This document shows, piece after piece, positions 1 to 8,199 of a stretch of 64,000 nucleotides of DNA. The notes beneath the pieces were generated by a model that made no database searches, was not told where the DNA came from, and was given only the letters and a program-made list of their open reading frames with translations. The DNA is from Sva-07 sp963728355 (lineage in GTDB: Bacteria; Actinomycetota; Acidimicrobiia; Acidimicrobiales; Ilumatobacteraceae): positions 124,001 through 188,000 of the forward strand of contig CAVSJQ010000001.1 in assembly GCA_963728355.1 (NCBI GenBank), in the 5' to 3' direction. The translations under genes were made by a program, and so were the position numbers. Within the stretch, counting starts at the first letter, position 1. The number at the start of each line of letters is the position of its first letter.

Positions 1-80
1 CCGACCGCACCCACGATCATCGCCAGCACCACCGCCACGGGCGCAGAGCTGCGCCGACGCGGGCGTGAGGTTGGAGCCAT
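1..80 (-). CDS. N-terminus of a secreted or membrane protein (partial, runs off the window start)
   Basis: On the minus strand an ATG at 80 opens a frame that stays open to the window edge. The 26 visible residues begin MAPTSRPRRRSSAPVAVVL: a basic N-region followed by a hydrophobic run, as in a signal peptide or signal anchor. It lies 60 bases downstream of birA on the same strand and could be co-transcribed with it. The rest of the protein is outside the window, so no family can be named. Confidence 0.5.
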   Translation of the reverse strand, partial: MAPTSRPRRRSSAPVAVVLAMIVGAV

Positions 81-140
81 CCGCGAAACGCTACTGGTGC
101 GCTCGCCGGCTGCTACGGCAGCCCCGGCGCAACGGTCGTC

Positions 141-899
141 TCACACCCGATTCTCACCGTCGAGCGCTCGTACGTGCACGACGTCACCGACGTCCAGGTG
201 GTGGCGTCGACCGTCGGCGTCGGCAAGGACCAGACGTCCAGTCTCGTCGACGGCCACGGCGCGTCCGTACAGGGGCGTCACATCGGGCATCTCGACGCGC
301 ACCCAGCGGCCAATGGTCGCCAAGGATTCGACGTAGCGGGATGCGATGTCGGCGGGAAGCGCTTCGATCTCCTCCAGCAGCGCCCGGAGCAGTCGGGCCG
401 GATCGACGAGCTGGTCGTCCGTCTGGGCGGCATTCGCATCGGCGGCGAGCGGACCGAGGGCGGCGGCACCGTCGGGAGCCCAGCCGACGTTGAGCCCGAG
501 ACCGACGACGACCGCATCGTGGTCGGGCACACGCTGGGCCAGGATCCCGGCGAGTTTGCGATCGCCGACGAGCACGTCGTTCGGCCATTTGAGCCCGACG
601 TCGGATGCCAGGTCGGCACCGAGGAAGCGTCGTGCCGCCGCCACCGCTGCGAGTCCGATGCGGTGCGTCGCCTCGGCCGGCAGGGCAGGCACGGGAGCGA
701 CGACGATCGACACCAGGAGGTTCGCGCCGGGCGGTGCGTCCCAGCGCCGATCGAGGCGCCCACGGCCCGCGGTCTGGTGGTCGGCGGCGAGCACGGTGCG
801 GTCCCCTGCGGTGCCCGCCGCCACCGCGGCGATCAGGTCGGCATTGGTGCTCCCGGTCTCGGCGACGCGCCGTACGTCCCAACCAGCCGGCCACGTCAT
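141..899 (-). CDS. birA: Biotin-[acetyl-CoA-carboxylase] ligase
   Basis: Biotin protein ligase that activates biotin to biotinyl-AMP and transfers it to the lysine of biotin carboxyl carrier domains. The 252-residue protein has the ETGSTN start of the catalytic domain and the biotinyl-AMP loop QTAGRGRLDRRW, followed by the LKWPNDV motif. There is no N-terminal helix-turn-helix, so it is a monofunctional (group I) ligase and not a repressor. The start is set at ATG 899 because the longer frame overlaps the divergent carboxylase promoter. It is divergent from an acyl-CoA carboxylase alpha subunit, its likely substrate; only about 49 bases separate the two starts. Confidence 0.93.
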   Translation of the reverse strand: MTWPAGWDVRRVAETGSTNADLIAAVAAGTAGDRTVLAADHQTAGRGRLDRRWDAPPGANLLVSIVVAPVPALPAEATHRIGLAAVAAARRFLGADLASDVGLKWPNDVLVGDRKLAGILAQRVPDHDAVVVGLGLNVGWAPDGAAALGPLAADANAAQTDDQLVDPARLLRALLEEIEALPADIASRYVESLATIGRWVRVEMPDVTPLYGRAVAVDETGRLVLADADGRRHHLDVGDVVHVRALDGENRV

Positions 900-948
900 C
901 GTGGCCCAGATGTCTCCGTGGGAGCTCACGGCCCCTACATTGGCATCC

Positions 949-2730
949 GTGCTCAAGAAGATCCTGATCGCCAACCGTGGCGAAATCGCCGTACGAGTCA
1001 TCCGCGCCGCCCGCGAGATGGGCATTCCCACCGTGGCGGTCTATTCCGAACTCGACCGCGATGCCCTGCACGTGCGTCTGGCCGACGAGGCCTTTGCTCT
1101 GGGTGGGCAGACGGCCGCCGAGAGCTACATCAACAGCGACGTCATGCTCGACGTGATCCAGCGCAGTGGCGCCGATGCGGTCCACCCCGGGTACGGGTTC
1201 TTCTCGGAGAACGCCGACTTCGCACGTGCGATCGCGGCGTTGGGCGTCGAGTTCATCGGCCCACCGCCGAGTGCGATGGACGAGATGTCCGACAAGGTGT
1301 CGAGCCGCCTCGCCGCCATCCGCGGTGGCGCGCCCGTCGTGCCCGGCACGACCGAATTCGCACAGGGTCCCGACGAGATCAAGGCGTTCGGCAACGAGCA
1401 CGGCTGGCCGGTCTGCATCAAGGCGGCCTTCGGAGGCGGCGGCCGAGGCATGAAGGTCGTCCAGACCGAGGCCGAGGTCGACGACGCCATGGCGAGCGCC
1501 CAGCGCGAGGCGAAAGCGTTCTTCGGACGCGACGAGGTGTACGTCGAGCGGTACCTCACCTGGCCGCGCCACGTCGAGATCCAGCTGGTCGGCGACAAGC
1601 ACGGCAACTGCGTCTGGATTTCGTCGCGTGACTGCTCGGCACAGCGCCGACACCAGAAGCTCGTCGAGGAAGCGCCGGCACCCGATCTGCCCGACGGCGT
1701 GGAGCGGGCGATGGGCGAAGCCGCCGTGAAGGCGGCCAAGGCGGTCGGTTACTACGGCGCCGGCACCGTCGAGTTCATCTTCCAGGACGGCGACTTCTTC
1801 TTCCTCGAGATGAACACGCGCCTCCAGGTCGAGCATCCCGTCAGCGAGATGATCACCGACATCGATCTCGTCGAATGGCAGATCCGCGTCGCCGCCGGCG
1901 AGGAACTGCCGATGACGCAGGCCGAGGTCGACGCCTCGCGCCGTGGTCACTCGATCGAGATCCGCATCAACGCCGAGGACGTCGCGGGCGGCAAGTTCCT
2001 CCCCTCGCCGGGACCGATCACGAAACTGCTTGCTCCGGACGGTTTCGGTGTGCGCTTCGACTCCGGCTACCACTCGGGTGACGAGATCAGCCAGTTCTAC
2101 GACAACCTCGTCGGCAAGCTCGTGGTGTGGGGCCGCGACCGTGACGTGGCGATCGCCCGCACGATCCGCGCCCTCGACGAACTGGTCGTCGAAGGGGTCG
2201 CCACCACGATTCCCGCCGACCTGGCCATCCTGAAGCATCCCGACTTCGCAGCGGTCACACACTCGACCAAGTGGGTCGAGGAGGTGCTCGACCTCACCGG
2301 TGTCGGTGGCAAGTCGGAGTCCACTGCGCCCGAGTCGGCCGACGGCGCCGACGCCGAGCCGCTCGTCAAGCGCTCGACGACCGTCGAGGTCAACGGCAAG
2401 CGGTTCGACGTGAACATGTGGGTGCCGGAAACGCCGACCGTCGCCGTCGCCGGCGGCGCAGCGCCGAAGAAGGCCCGTCGAGGCGGCAGCAGCGGAAGTG
2501 GTGGCGGAGCGATCGCGTCCGGGTCGGTCGAAGCGCCGATGCAGGGAACCATCGTCAAGGTGCTCGTCGAGGTCGGTCAGGACGTCGAGGTCGGCGCCGG
2601 CATCGTGGTGCTCGAGGCGATGAAGATGGAGAACCAGATCAACGCCGAGAAGGCCGGCACGGTCAAGGAGATCAAGGTCGCCGCCGGCGACACCGTCGGC
2701 GGCGGCGACATCCTCGCCGTCATCGAGTAG
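949..2730 (+). CDS. Acetyl-/propionyl-CoA carboxylase alpha subunit (biotin carboxylase plus BCCP)
   Basis: ATP-dependent biotin carboxylase fused to its biotin carrier domain, 593 residues; it carboxylates biotin for malonyl- or methylmalonyl-CoA synthesis. The biotin carboxylase N-terminus LKKILIANRGEIAVRVIRAA starts at GTG 949. An ATP-grasp region with GGGGRGMK follows, and the C-terminal biotinyl domain carries EAMKMEN with the target Lys at about residue 559. TACATT at 935-940 lies 8 bases before GTG 949, which favours this start and a leaderless mRNA over ATG 910. A Ser/Gly-rich linker precedes the carrier domain. The carboxyltransferase beta subunit is not in the window, so acetyl versus propionyl specificity is open. 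Confidence 0.93.
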   Translation: MLKKILIANRGEIAVRVIRAAREMGIPTVAVYSELDRDALHVRLADEAFALGGQTAAESYINSDVMLDVIQRSGADAVHPGYGFFSENADFARAIAALGVEFIGPPPSAMDEMSDKVSSRLAAIRGGAPVVPGTTEFAQGPDEIKAFGNEHGWPVCIKAAFGGGGRGMKVVQTEAEVDDAMASAQREAKAFFGRDEVYVERYLTWPRHVEIQLVGDKHGNCVWISSRDCSAQRRHQKLVEEAPAPDLPDGVERAMGEAAVKAAKAVGYYGAGTVEFIFQDGDFFFLEMNTRLQVEHPVSEMITDIDLVEWQIRVAAGEELPMTQAEVDASRRGHSIEIRINAEDVAGGKFLPSPGPITKLLAPDGFGVRFDSGYHSGDEISQFYDNLVGKLVVWGRDRDVAIARTIRALDELVVEGVATTIPADLAILKHPDFAAVTHSTKWVEEVLDLTGVGGKSESTAPESADGADAEPLVKRSTTVEVNGKRFDVNMWVPETPTVAVAGGAAPKKARRGGSSGSGGGAIASGSVEAPMQGTIVKVLVEVGQDVEVGAGIVVLEAMKMENQINAEKAGTVKEIKVAAGDTVGGGDILAVIE

Positions 2731-2749
2731 TCGACGGGACACCCTCCCC

Positions 2750-2867
2750 GCACGCCACCACCGATGAGCCAACCGCCCCAATCCGGGCTTTTCGCTCATC
2801 GCTCGACACCGCACGCCACCACCGATGAGCCAACCGCCCCAATCCGGGCTTTTCGCTCATCGCTCGA
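2750..2867. repeat. Tandem pair of a 57-bp palindromic repeat (GATGAGC family)
   Basis: Two identical 57-bp units, 2750-2806 and 2811-2867, are separated by 4 bases. Each contains an outer inverted repeat GATGAGC/GCTCATC and an inner GCCC/GGGC stem around a short loop. Related copies lie at 28024-28067, 31068-31112 and 31129-31173. The pair fills the gap between the convergent carboxylase and reductase genes and may terminate transcription from both sides. Confidence 0.85.
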
Positions 2868-2879
2868 GGGCGGTCGGGG

Positions 2880-4241
2880 TCACTCGGCGGCTTCGGAGAG
2901 GGCTTCGCTGAGCGCCGGGTGCACGAGGATGCTCTCCGCGAGATCGGTCACCGTCAGGCCGGCGGTGACGGCGACGGCGATGACCGAGATCAGTTCGGCC
3001 GCCTGACGTCCGACGATGGAGCCGCCGAGCACCTCGCCGGTGGCGGGGTCCGAGATGATCTTCACGAACCCCATCGTGTCGTTGTTGATCATCGCCTTGG
3101 CGGTCGACGAGAACGGCACCTTGGTGACCCGGATCTTGCGTCCGGAACTGAAGGCCTCGGCCTCGGCGAGTCCCACGTCGGCGATCTCGGGCTCGGTGAA
3201 GATCGCCGACGCCGCCTTGTCGTAGTCGAGGTGACGGTGGCTCCGCGTGTGACCACCCATGATGTGTTCGGCGATCTTGCGACCCTGCATCGAGGCGACC
3301 GACGACAACGGCAGCTTGCCGCTGATGTCACCGGCGGCGTAGATGTGCTCGACGTTGGTGACGCAGTGCTGGTTGATGTCGACGTAGCCCCACTCGTTGA
3401 CGTGGACGCCGGCAGCGTCCAGGCCGACGTCCTCGGTGTTCGGAATCGAGCCGATCGCCAGCACGGCATGTGTCGACGTGACCGAGCGGCCGTCGTCGCA
3501 ACGCACCGTCACGCCGTTGTCGGTCCGCTCGATCGCTTCGGCACGGGCTCCCATCAGCAACTTGACGCCGCGACGCATGAACACCTCCTCGAGTACGGCG
3601 GCCACCTCGGGGTCCTTGCCGGGCAGCACCTGCTGGCGGCTGACGACGAGCGTGACCTTCGAGCCGAACGACGAGAACATGTGGACGAACTCCACCCCGG
3701 TGACGCCGGAACCGATCACGGTGATGCTCTCGGGGAAGATCTTCGGCGGATAGCAGTCGCGTGTCGTCAGGATGCGGTCGCCGTCGGGCTGACACCACTC
3801 GGGAATGCGGGGTCGCGATCCGGTCGAGACCAGCGCGGCGTCGAACTCGATGGTCTCGGTTCCGTCGGCGCCGACCACCTCGGCGGTGTAGGGCCCCGTG
3901 AATCGACCGGTCCCGCGCAGGATCCGGACGTTCTGGCTCTCGAGCAGTGCGGTCGTGTTGTCGCGCATGGTGTGTTCGACCCGCTCGATGCGGTCGGTCA
4001 GCGTGTCGACGTCGACGGAGGTGTCGACGGTGGCGAGCCCCATGCCGCCGATCGCCCGCGTCCTGCTGATCGCTCGCCCCGTCGCGATCATCGCCTTCGA
4101 CGGGATGCAGTCCCACAGGTGAGCGGCGCCGCCCACGACGTCGCGTTCGACCATCACGACCTCGGCGCCGAGACGGGCGGCCGTGGTGGCGGCGACGTTG
4201 CCGGCGGGACCGCCGCCGATGATCAGGAATCGTGTGGCCAT
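2880..4241 (-). CDS. Flavin disulfide reductase family: NAD(P) transhydrogenase / LpdA-like NAD(P)H dehydrogenase
   Basis: A 453-residue FAD/NAD(P) pyridine-nucleotide oxidoreductase. It has the N-terminal FAD motif IIGGGPAG, a second Rossmann motif VIGSGVTGVEF, the FAD-binding YAAGD and a C-terminal HPALSE dyad. The redox loop is GGAAHLWDCIPSK: the first Cys of the usual CxxxxC pair is Ala40 and only Cys45 remains. Dihydrolipoamide dehydrogenase activity is therefore unlikely. The pattern is that of soluble transhydrogenases and of mycobacterial LpdA-type NAD(P)H:quinone reductases. Its ATG at 4241 overlaps the stop of the upstream carboxypeptidase gene (TGATG), so translation is probably coupled. 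Substrate is inferred from family only. Confidence 0.82.
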   Translation of the reverse strand: MATRFLIIGGGPAGNVAATTAARLGAEVVMVERDVVGGAAHLWDCIPSKAMIATGRAISRTRAIGGMGLATVDTSVDVDTLTDRIERVEHTMRDNTTALLESQNVRILRGTGRFTGPYTAEVVGADGTETIEFDAALVSTGSRPRIPEWCQPDGDRILTTRDCYPPKIFPESITVIGSGVTGVEFVHMFSSFGSKVTLVVSRQQVLPGKDPEVAAVLEEVFMRRGVKLLMGARAEAIERTDNGVTVRCDDGRSVTSTHAVLAIGSIPNTEDVGLDAAGVHVNEWGYVDINQHCVTNVEHIYAAGDISGKLPLSSVASMQGRKIAEHIMGGHTRSHRHLDYDKAASAIFTEPEIADVGLAEAEAFSSGRKIRVTKVPFSSTAKAMINNDTMGFVKIISDPATGEVLGGSIVGRQAAELISVIAVAVTAGLTVTDLAESILVHPALSEALSEAAE

Positions 4242-5569
4242 CAGTGTTCTCCCACGAACAATCCGTCGTCGGCATACAGTCGCGATGCGCCAGCCTCGGC
4301 GTCGTTCAGCGTCAACGCGGCGGTGGCCACGTTCGGACAGAACCGGGACGGATAGGCCAGCAGGTCTCGTCGTTCGCCGACCCACTCGAAGTGCATGCCG
4401 TCCGGCGTGAGGAAGTTTCCGCCCCAGGCGAAACCGTGCTTGCGGAAGATGCGCACGGTGCGACAGTCGAGATCGGGCGGCGCACATCCCTGACACGACC
4501 CCTGCGTGTTGGTGTCGATCGCCATCCCCCACGAATGCCGCGACAGGAAGCCGAGCGCGCTGTCGGGAGTCAGGCGGTTGAAACGTGCGAGATGGCAACC
4601 GCCGGCGGTGTTGGCATCGGCGACGTTGATCGTGGCAGCGAGTCCAGCGGCGGCGACCTCGGCGAGTGCCGCCTGAATGGCCGGCTTCACCGTGAGATGG
4701 CATCGGGCACGGATGGGAATCGAGCCGTTCAACAGTTCTCGCCCCGGCGGCAGGTACGTCGTCACCCATGCCTGGTCCTGGCTGACGGAACCGTTGGAGT
4801 TGACCCGGTACGCGAATTCACCCAGCGCCGCTTTGGTCCGCGCCATGCCGATGGTGTCGTCCGGGTCGGTGGGATCCCAACTCCGACGAATCCTCACCGA
4901 CGTCGACACGAGACCGTTGCTGGCGAGTGATGCGTCGATCGCCGAGCGGGAACGGAAGCCCCACATCACCACACGACTCAGCCGGCCGATGCCGAGGCGG
5001 TCACCCGCCTGCGACGACATCAGGAATTCTGCACCACCGACACGTTCGTCGGGGAGCACTGCGGCGATCCTGAACCAGACGCCGGCACCCGAACTTCCCA
5101 CCAGCAGTGCAGTGTCACCTGCCCGCGCGCCGCGCAGACCCGCGGACAGTTCGCCCATCACGAGCGCATCTGGCGCGAGATGCCTCGACACATCGCGGCC
5201 CATGGTGCGTGCGACCACATCGGACGGCAACACGGTGGTGCCCATCGGGACCGAGAAACCGGGGGGCGGCGCCTGGATGACGGTGGTGCCGCGGTACAGG
5301 CCCTGCATGCCGACGCTGGCCGACCGTCCGAAGGCGAGCGAAGCCCCGGCGCTCCGAGCTGCGGCCACCGACCGTGCCGCCACGCCGGATCGCAACTCGC
5401 CGGAGTTGTACACCGTCACCACGTCGGTGGCCACGGCGGAGGCGGGTACCGCCGGGCGATTCGCCGTGGCCGCTTCGTCGATCGGGTCGGTCGGTCCGAG
5501 TGCCACGACGGGGAGGCCGATCCCGAGGACGAGGATCCCGACGAGGAGGATCTTGGTCGGTGCGCGCAC
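4241..5569 (-). CDS. Exported D-alanyl-D-alanine carboxypeptidase-like M15 peptidase
   Basis: A 442-residue protein with an N-terminal membrane or signal helix (TKILLVGILVLGIGLPVVAL). The C-terminal zinc peptidase M15/VanY-type domain shows SWGMAIDTN and GGNFLTPDGMHFEW, which hold the metal-binding His/Asp residues. It probably trims the cell-wall peptide stem outside the membrane. GTG 5569 is chosen as the start because TACTCT lies six bases upstream of it on the minus strand, a leaderless arrangement; the longer ATG 5617 reading would run through that promoter. It forms a two-gene unit with the flavin reductase downstream and is divergent from lysS. Confidence 0.8.
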   Translation of the reverse strand: MRAPTKILLVGILVLGIGLPVVALGPTDPIDEAATANRPAVPASAVATDVVTVYNSGELRSGVAARSVAAARSAGASLAFGRSASVGMQGLYRGTTVIQAPPPGFSVPMGTTVLPSDVVARTMGRDVSRHLAPDALVMGELSAGLRGARAGDTALLVGSSGAGVWFRIAAVLPDERVGGAEFLMSSQAGDRLGIGRLSRVVMWGFRSRSAIDASLASNGLVSTSVRIRRSWDPTDPDDTIGMARTKAALGEFAYRVNSNGSVSQDQAWVTTYLPPGRELLNGSIPIRARCHLTVKPAIQAALAEVAAAGLAATINVADANTAGGCHLARFNRLTPDSALGFLSRHSWGMAIDTNTQGSCQGCAPPDLDCRTVRIFRKHGFAWGGNFLTPDGMHFEWVGERRDLLAYPSRFCPNVATAALTLNDAEAGASRLYADDGLFVGEH

Positions 5570-5661
5570 GGCCCCAGAGTACGGTCTGTTGCGATCGATC
5601 GGACGCCGGTGCTGCAACCGAACGCGCAGCGGTTGGATCGTTTGGGTACCGTCGGGGGACC

Positions 5662-7218
5662 GTGAGCACCGACGATCCGAACACCGACCGCCCCATCGAG
5701 GAGCTGACCGACCCGTCGCTCACCGAGACCTCGCCCACCGGCAGCGGGTTGGCCGCAGAGAAGGCCCGGCGTCTGGCACAGGTCGATGCGATCAGACAAG
5801 CGGGCGGCACGCCGTACCCGTACCGCTTCGATCGCACGCACACCGTCGCCGACGTGCGCGCCGGATGGGGTGATCTCGAGGCGGGCACCGAAACCGACGA
5901 CGCCGTCGCCCTCGCCGGCCGCGTCATGCTGATGCGCGACTCCGGCAAGCTCGTGTTCGCCACGATCCGCGACCGTTCGGGCGACCTCCAACTGTTCATT
6001 TCCAAGGCGGTCGTGGGCGACGATGCCTTCGCAGCGATCAAGCGGCTCGACCTGGGCGACTGGGTCGGGGTCCACGGCACCGTGATGACCACCCGCAAGG
6101 GCGAGCTGTCCGTCAAACCGGAGACGGTCGAGCTGTTGGCCAAAGCGGTACGGCCTCTGCCCGACAAGTGGCACGGCCTCAGCGACGTCGACACGCGGTT
6201 CCGTCAGCGCTACGCCGACCTGATCGTCAACCCCGAGGCGCAGCGGGCGTTCGAGATCCGCCACGAGATCATCGCCAGCTTCCGGCGCACACTGCACGAG
6301 CGCGGGTTCATCGAGGTCGAGACGCCGGTGCTGCACGCGGAGGCCGGTGGCGCCCACGCGCGCCCGTTCACGACCCATCACAACACGCTCGACCTGCAGT
6401 TGTACCTGCGCATCGCACTGGAGCTCCACCTGAAGCGCCTGATCGTGGGCGGGATGGAGCGGGTGTACGAGATCGGACGGATCTTCCGTAACGAAGGCAT
6501 CTCGACGCGCCACAACCCCGAGTTCACGATGATGGAGCTGTACCAGGCGTTCGGCGACTGGAACGACGTGATGGACATCAGCGAGGTCCTGATCACCGAG
6601 GCGGCCCGCGACGCGATCGGCACCACGGTCATCACGATCCGCGACCAGGAGGTCGATCTCGCCGAGCCGTGGCCACGCCTGCGCATGGTCGACGCCGTGT
6701 CGGAGAAGATCGGCCGGACGGTGCACCCGAGCCAGCCGATCGACGAGCTGCGGTCGCTCGCCGAGCAGCACGGTGTGCGTTGGGAGGAGCGTTGGGGCGG
6801 CGGGAAACTGGTCGAGGAGCTCTTCGAGGCGTTGTGCGAGGCCGACATCGTGCGGCCGACGTTCGTCACCGGACATCCGACCGAGATCTCGCCGCTGGCC
6901 CGTGTCGACCGCGACGATCCGTGGCTGACCGAACGATTCGAGATCTTCGTCGACTCGCGCGAGTTGGGTAACGGTTACTCGGAGCTCAACGATCCCGTCG
7001 AGCAGCGAGCACGATTCGAGGACGAGCAGGCCGCCAAGGACGCCGGCGACCACGAGGCCGGCGGCGTCGACGAGGACTACATCCGTGCACTCGAGTACGG
7101 CATGCCGCCGACCGGTGGACTGGGCATCGGCATGGATCGGGTGGCCATGCTGTTGGCAGGGGTCGATTCGATCAAGGAAGTGATCCTGTTCCCGACACTG
7201 CGACCGGAGGTTTGGTAA
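5662..7218 (+). CDS. lysS: Lysine--tRNA ligase (class II)
   Basis: Charges tRNA-Lys with lysine in the cytosol. The 518-residue protein has an N-terminal OB-fold anticodon-binding domain followed by the class II core: motif 1 around FIEVETPVL, motif 2 with FRNEGISTRHNPEFTMMELY, and motif 3 with GLGIGMDRVAML. The GTG start at 5662 follows TACCGT (5647-5652) by nine bases, so the leader is at most a few bases. The first 35 residues are an acidic extension. dapD starts at the base after its stop codon, linking lysine charging with lysine/diaminopimelate synthesis in one operon. Confidence 0.96.
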   Translation: MSTDDPNTDRPIEELTDPSLTETSPTGSGLAAEKARRLAQVDAIRQAGGTPYPYRFDRTHTVADVRAGWGDLEAGTETDDAVALAGRVMLMRDSGKLVFATIRDRSGDLQLFISKAVVGDDAFAAIKRLDLGDWVGVHGTVMTTRKGELSVKPETVELLAKAVRPLPDKWHGLSDVDTRFRQRYADLIVNPEAQRAFEIRHEIIASFRRTLHERGFIEVETPVLHAEAGGAHARPFTTHHNTLDLQLYLRIALELHLKRLIVGGMERVYEIGRIFRNEGISTRHNPEFTMMELYQAFGDWNDVMDISEVLITEAARDAIGTTVITIRDQEVDLAEPWPRLRMVDAVSEKIGRTVHPSQPIDELRSLAEQHGVRWEERWGGGKLVEELFEALCEADIVRPTFVTGHPTEISPLARVDRDDPWLTERFEIFVDSRELGNGYSELNDPVEQRARFEDEQAAKDAGDHEAGGVDEDYIRALEYGMPPTGGLGIGMDRVAMLLAGVDSIKEVILFPTLRPEVW

Positions 7219-8157
7219 ATGGCACGGACGGCATGGGGCGCAGGCCTCGCAACGATCGCCGCGGATGGATCGGTGCTCGACACCTGGTACCGATGGCTCG
7301 GGTGGGGCGAGTACGGCGACGACGACTGCCCGGCCGAGGAGATCGAGTCCAAGCTGGGCATGCGCGACACCACCGACGAGGTGCGCAACGTGACGGTCCG
7401 CCCCGTGCGGTTGACGATCGACGTCGATCAGCCGCCGGCTTCGGCGTCGGACGCCTACCTGCGCCTGCATCTGTTGTCGCACCGGCTGGCGGCACCCCGC
7501 ACGATCGACATGGAGGGCACCTTCGGGGCCTTGACCAACGTCGCGTGGACCAGCATCGGGCCCGTCGCCGTGTCGGAGATCGACGATGTCCGCATGCGTT
7601 TGCGCAAGGAGGGCCGGGTGATCTCGGTGCACGGCCTCGACAAATTCCCGCGGATGACCGACTACGTCATCCCGCCCGGGGTTCGCATCGCCGACGCCGA
7701 CCGTGTGCGTCTGGGTGCACACCTCGCCGCCGGCACGACGGTGATGCACGAGGGCTTCTGCAACTTCAACGCCGGTACGTTGGGCGTGTCGATGGTCGAA
7801 GGGCGGATCTCGGCCGGCGTCGTCGTCGGCGACGGCAGCGACATCGGCGGCGGTTCGTCGATCCAAGGCACGCTGTCGGGCGGCGGCAAGGAGCAGATCA
7901 CGATCGGTGAGCGCTGTCTCCTCGGAGCGAATGCCGGCATCGGAATCAGTCTTGGCGACGACTGCGTCGTCGAGGCCGGCCTCTACGTGACGGCGAGCAC
8001 TCCGGTGCTCACCCCGCAGGGCGTCGTGAAGGCCCGCGAGCTGTCCGGCCACGATCGCATGCTGTTCTTCCGCGACGGCCAGAGCGGCAAGGTCGTCGCC
8101 CGCGCCCGCCTCGGCACCTGGGGCGCCCTCAACGACGAACTCCACTCCAACCAGTGA
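7219..8157 (+). CDS. dapD: 2,3,4,5-tetrahydropyridine-2,6-dicarboxylate N-succinyltransferase (actinobacterial type)
   Basis: Succinylates tetrahydrodipicolinate in the diaminopimelate/lysine pathway, which feeds both peptidoglycan and lysyl-tRNA. The 312-residue protein has an actinobacterial-type N-terminal domain followed by a left-handed beta-helix of hexapeptide repeats, visible from about residue 155 to 265 (for example GTLGVSMVEGRISAGVVVGDGSDIGGGSS). Its ATG directly follows the lysS stop with no intergenic base, so co-translation with lysS is expected. It ends two bases before a GTTACGC-type palindrome. Confidence 0.93.
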   Translation: MARTAWGAGLATIAADGSVLDTWYRWLGWGEYGDDDCPAEEIESKLGMRDTTDEVRNVTVRPVRLTIDVDQPPASASDAYLRLHLLSHRLAAPRTIDMEGTFGALTNVAWTSIGPVAVSEIDDVRMRLRKEGRVISVHGLDKFPRMTDYVIPPGVRIADADRVRLGAHLAAGTTVMHEGFCNFNAGTLGVSMVEGRISAGVVVGDGSDIGGGSSIQGTLSGGGKEQITIGERCLLGANAGIGISLGDDCVVEAGLYVTASTPVLTPQGVVKARELSGHDRMLFFRDGQSGKVVARARLGTWGALNDELHSNQ

Positions 8158-8159
8158 TC

Positions 8160-8193
8160 GTTACGCCAGGGGTCAGACCCCCGGCGTAACGTT
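8160..8193. repeat. GTTACGC...GCGTAAC palindrome carrying the -10 box of the next gene
   Basis: The palindrome contains GGGGTCAGACCCC within GTTACGC/GCGTAAC arms. Its right arm plus the next two bases reads TAACGT at 8187-8192, seven bases before ATG 8200, exactly the leaderless -10 position. Related elements are at 19494-19520 and 54455-54548. Confidence 0.8.
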
Positions 8194-8199
8194 GCCCAG

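Noticed and set aside
184..2814. Very long open frame on the minus strand opposite the carboxylase gene
   Set aside because: It has no recognisable motifs and overlaps two well-supported genes. Long antisense frames are expected in high-GC DNA. The same applies to minus 5416-8145, minus 10099-12513, minus 14049-16748 and plus 54609-57728.
2750..2867. Two 57-bp repeats as a possible small CRISPR array
   Set aside because: The gap between units is 4 bases, there is no spacer-sized unique segment, and no cas genes are nearby; the units are self-complementary hairpins.
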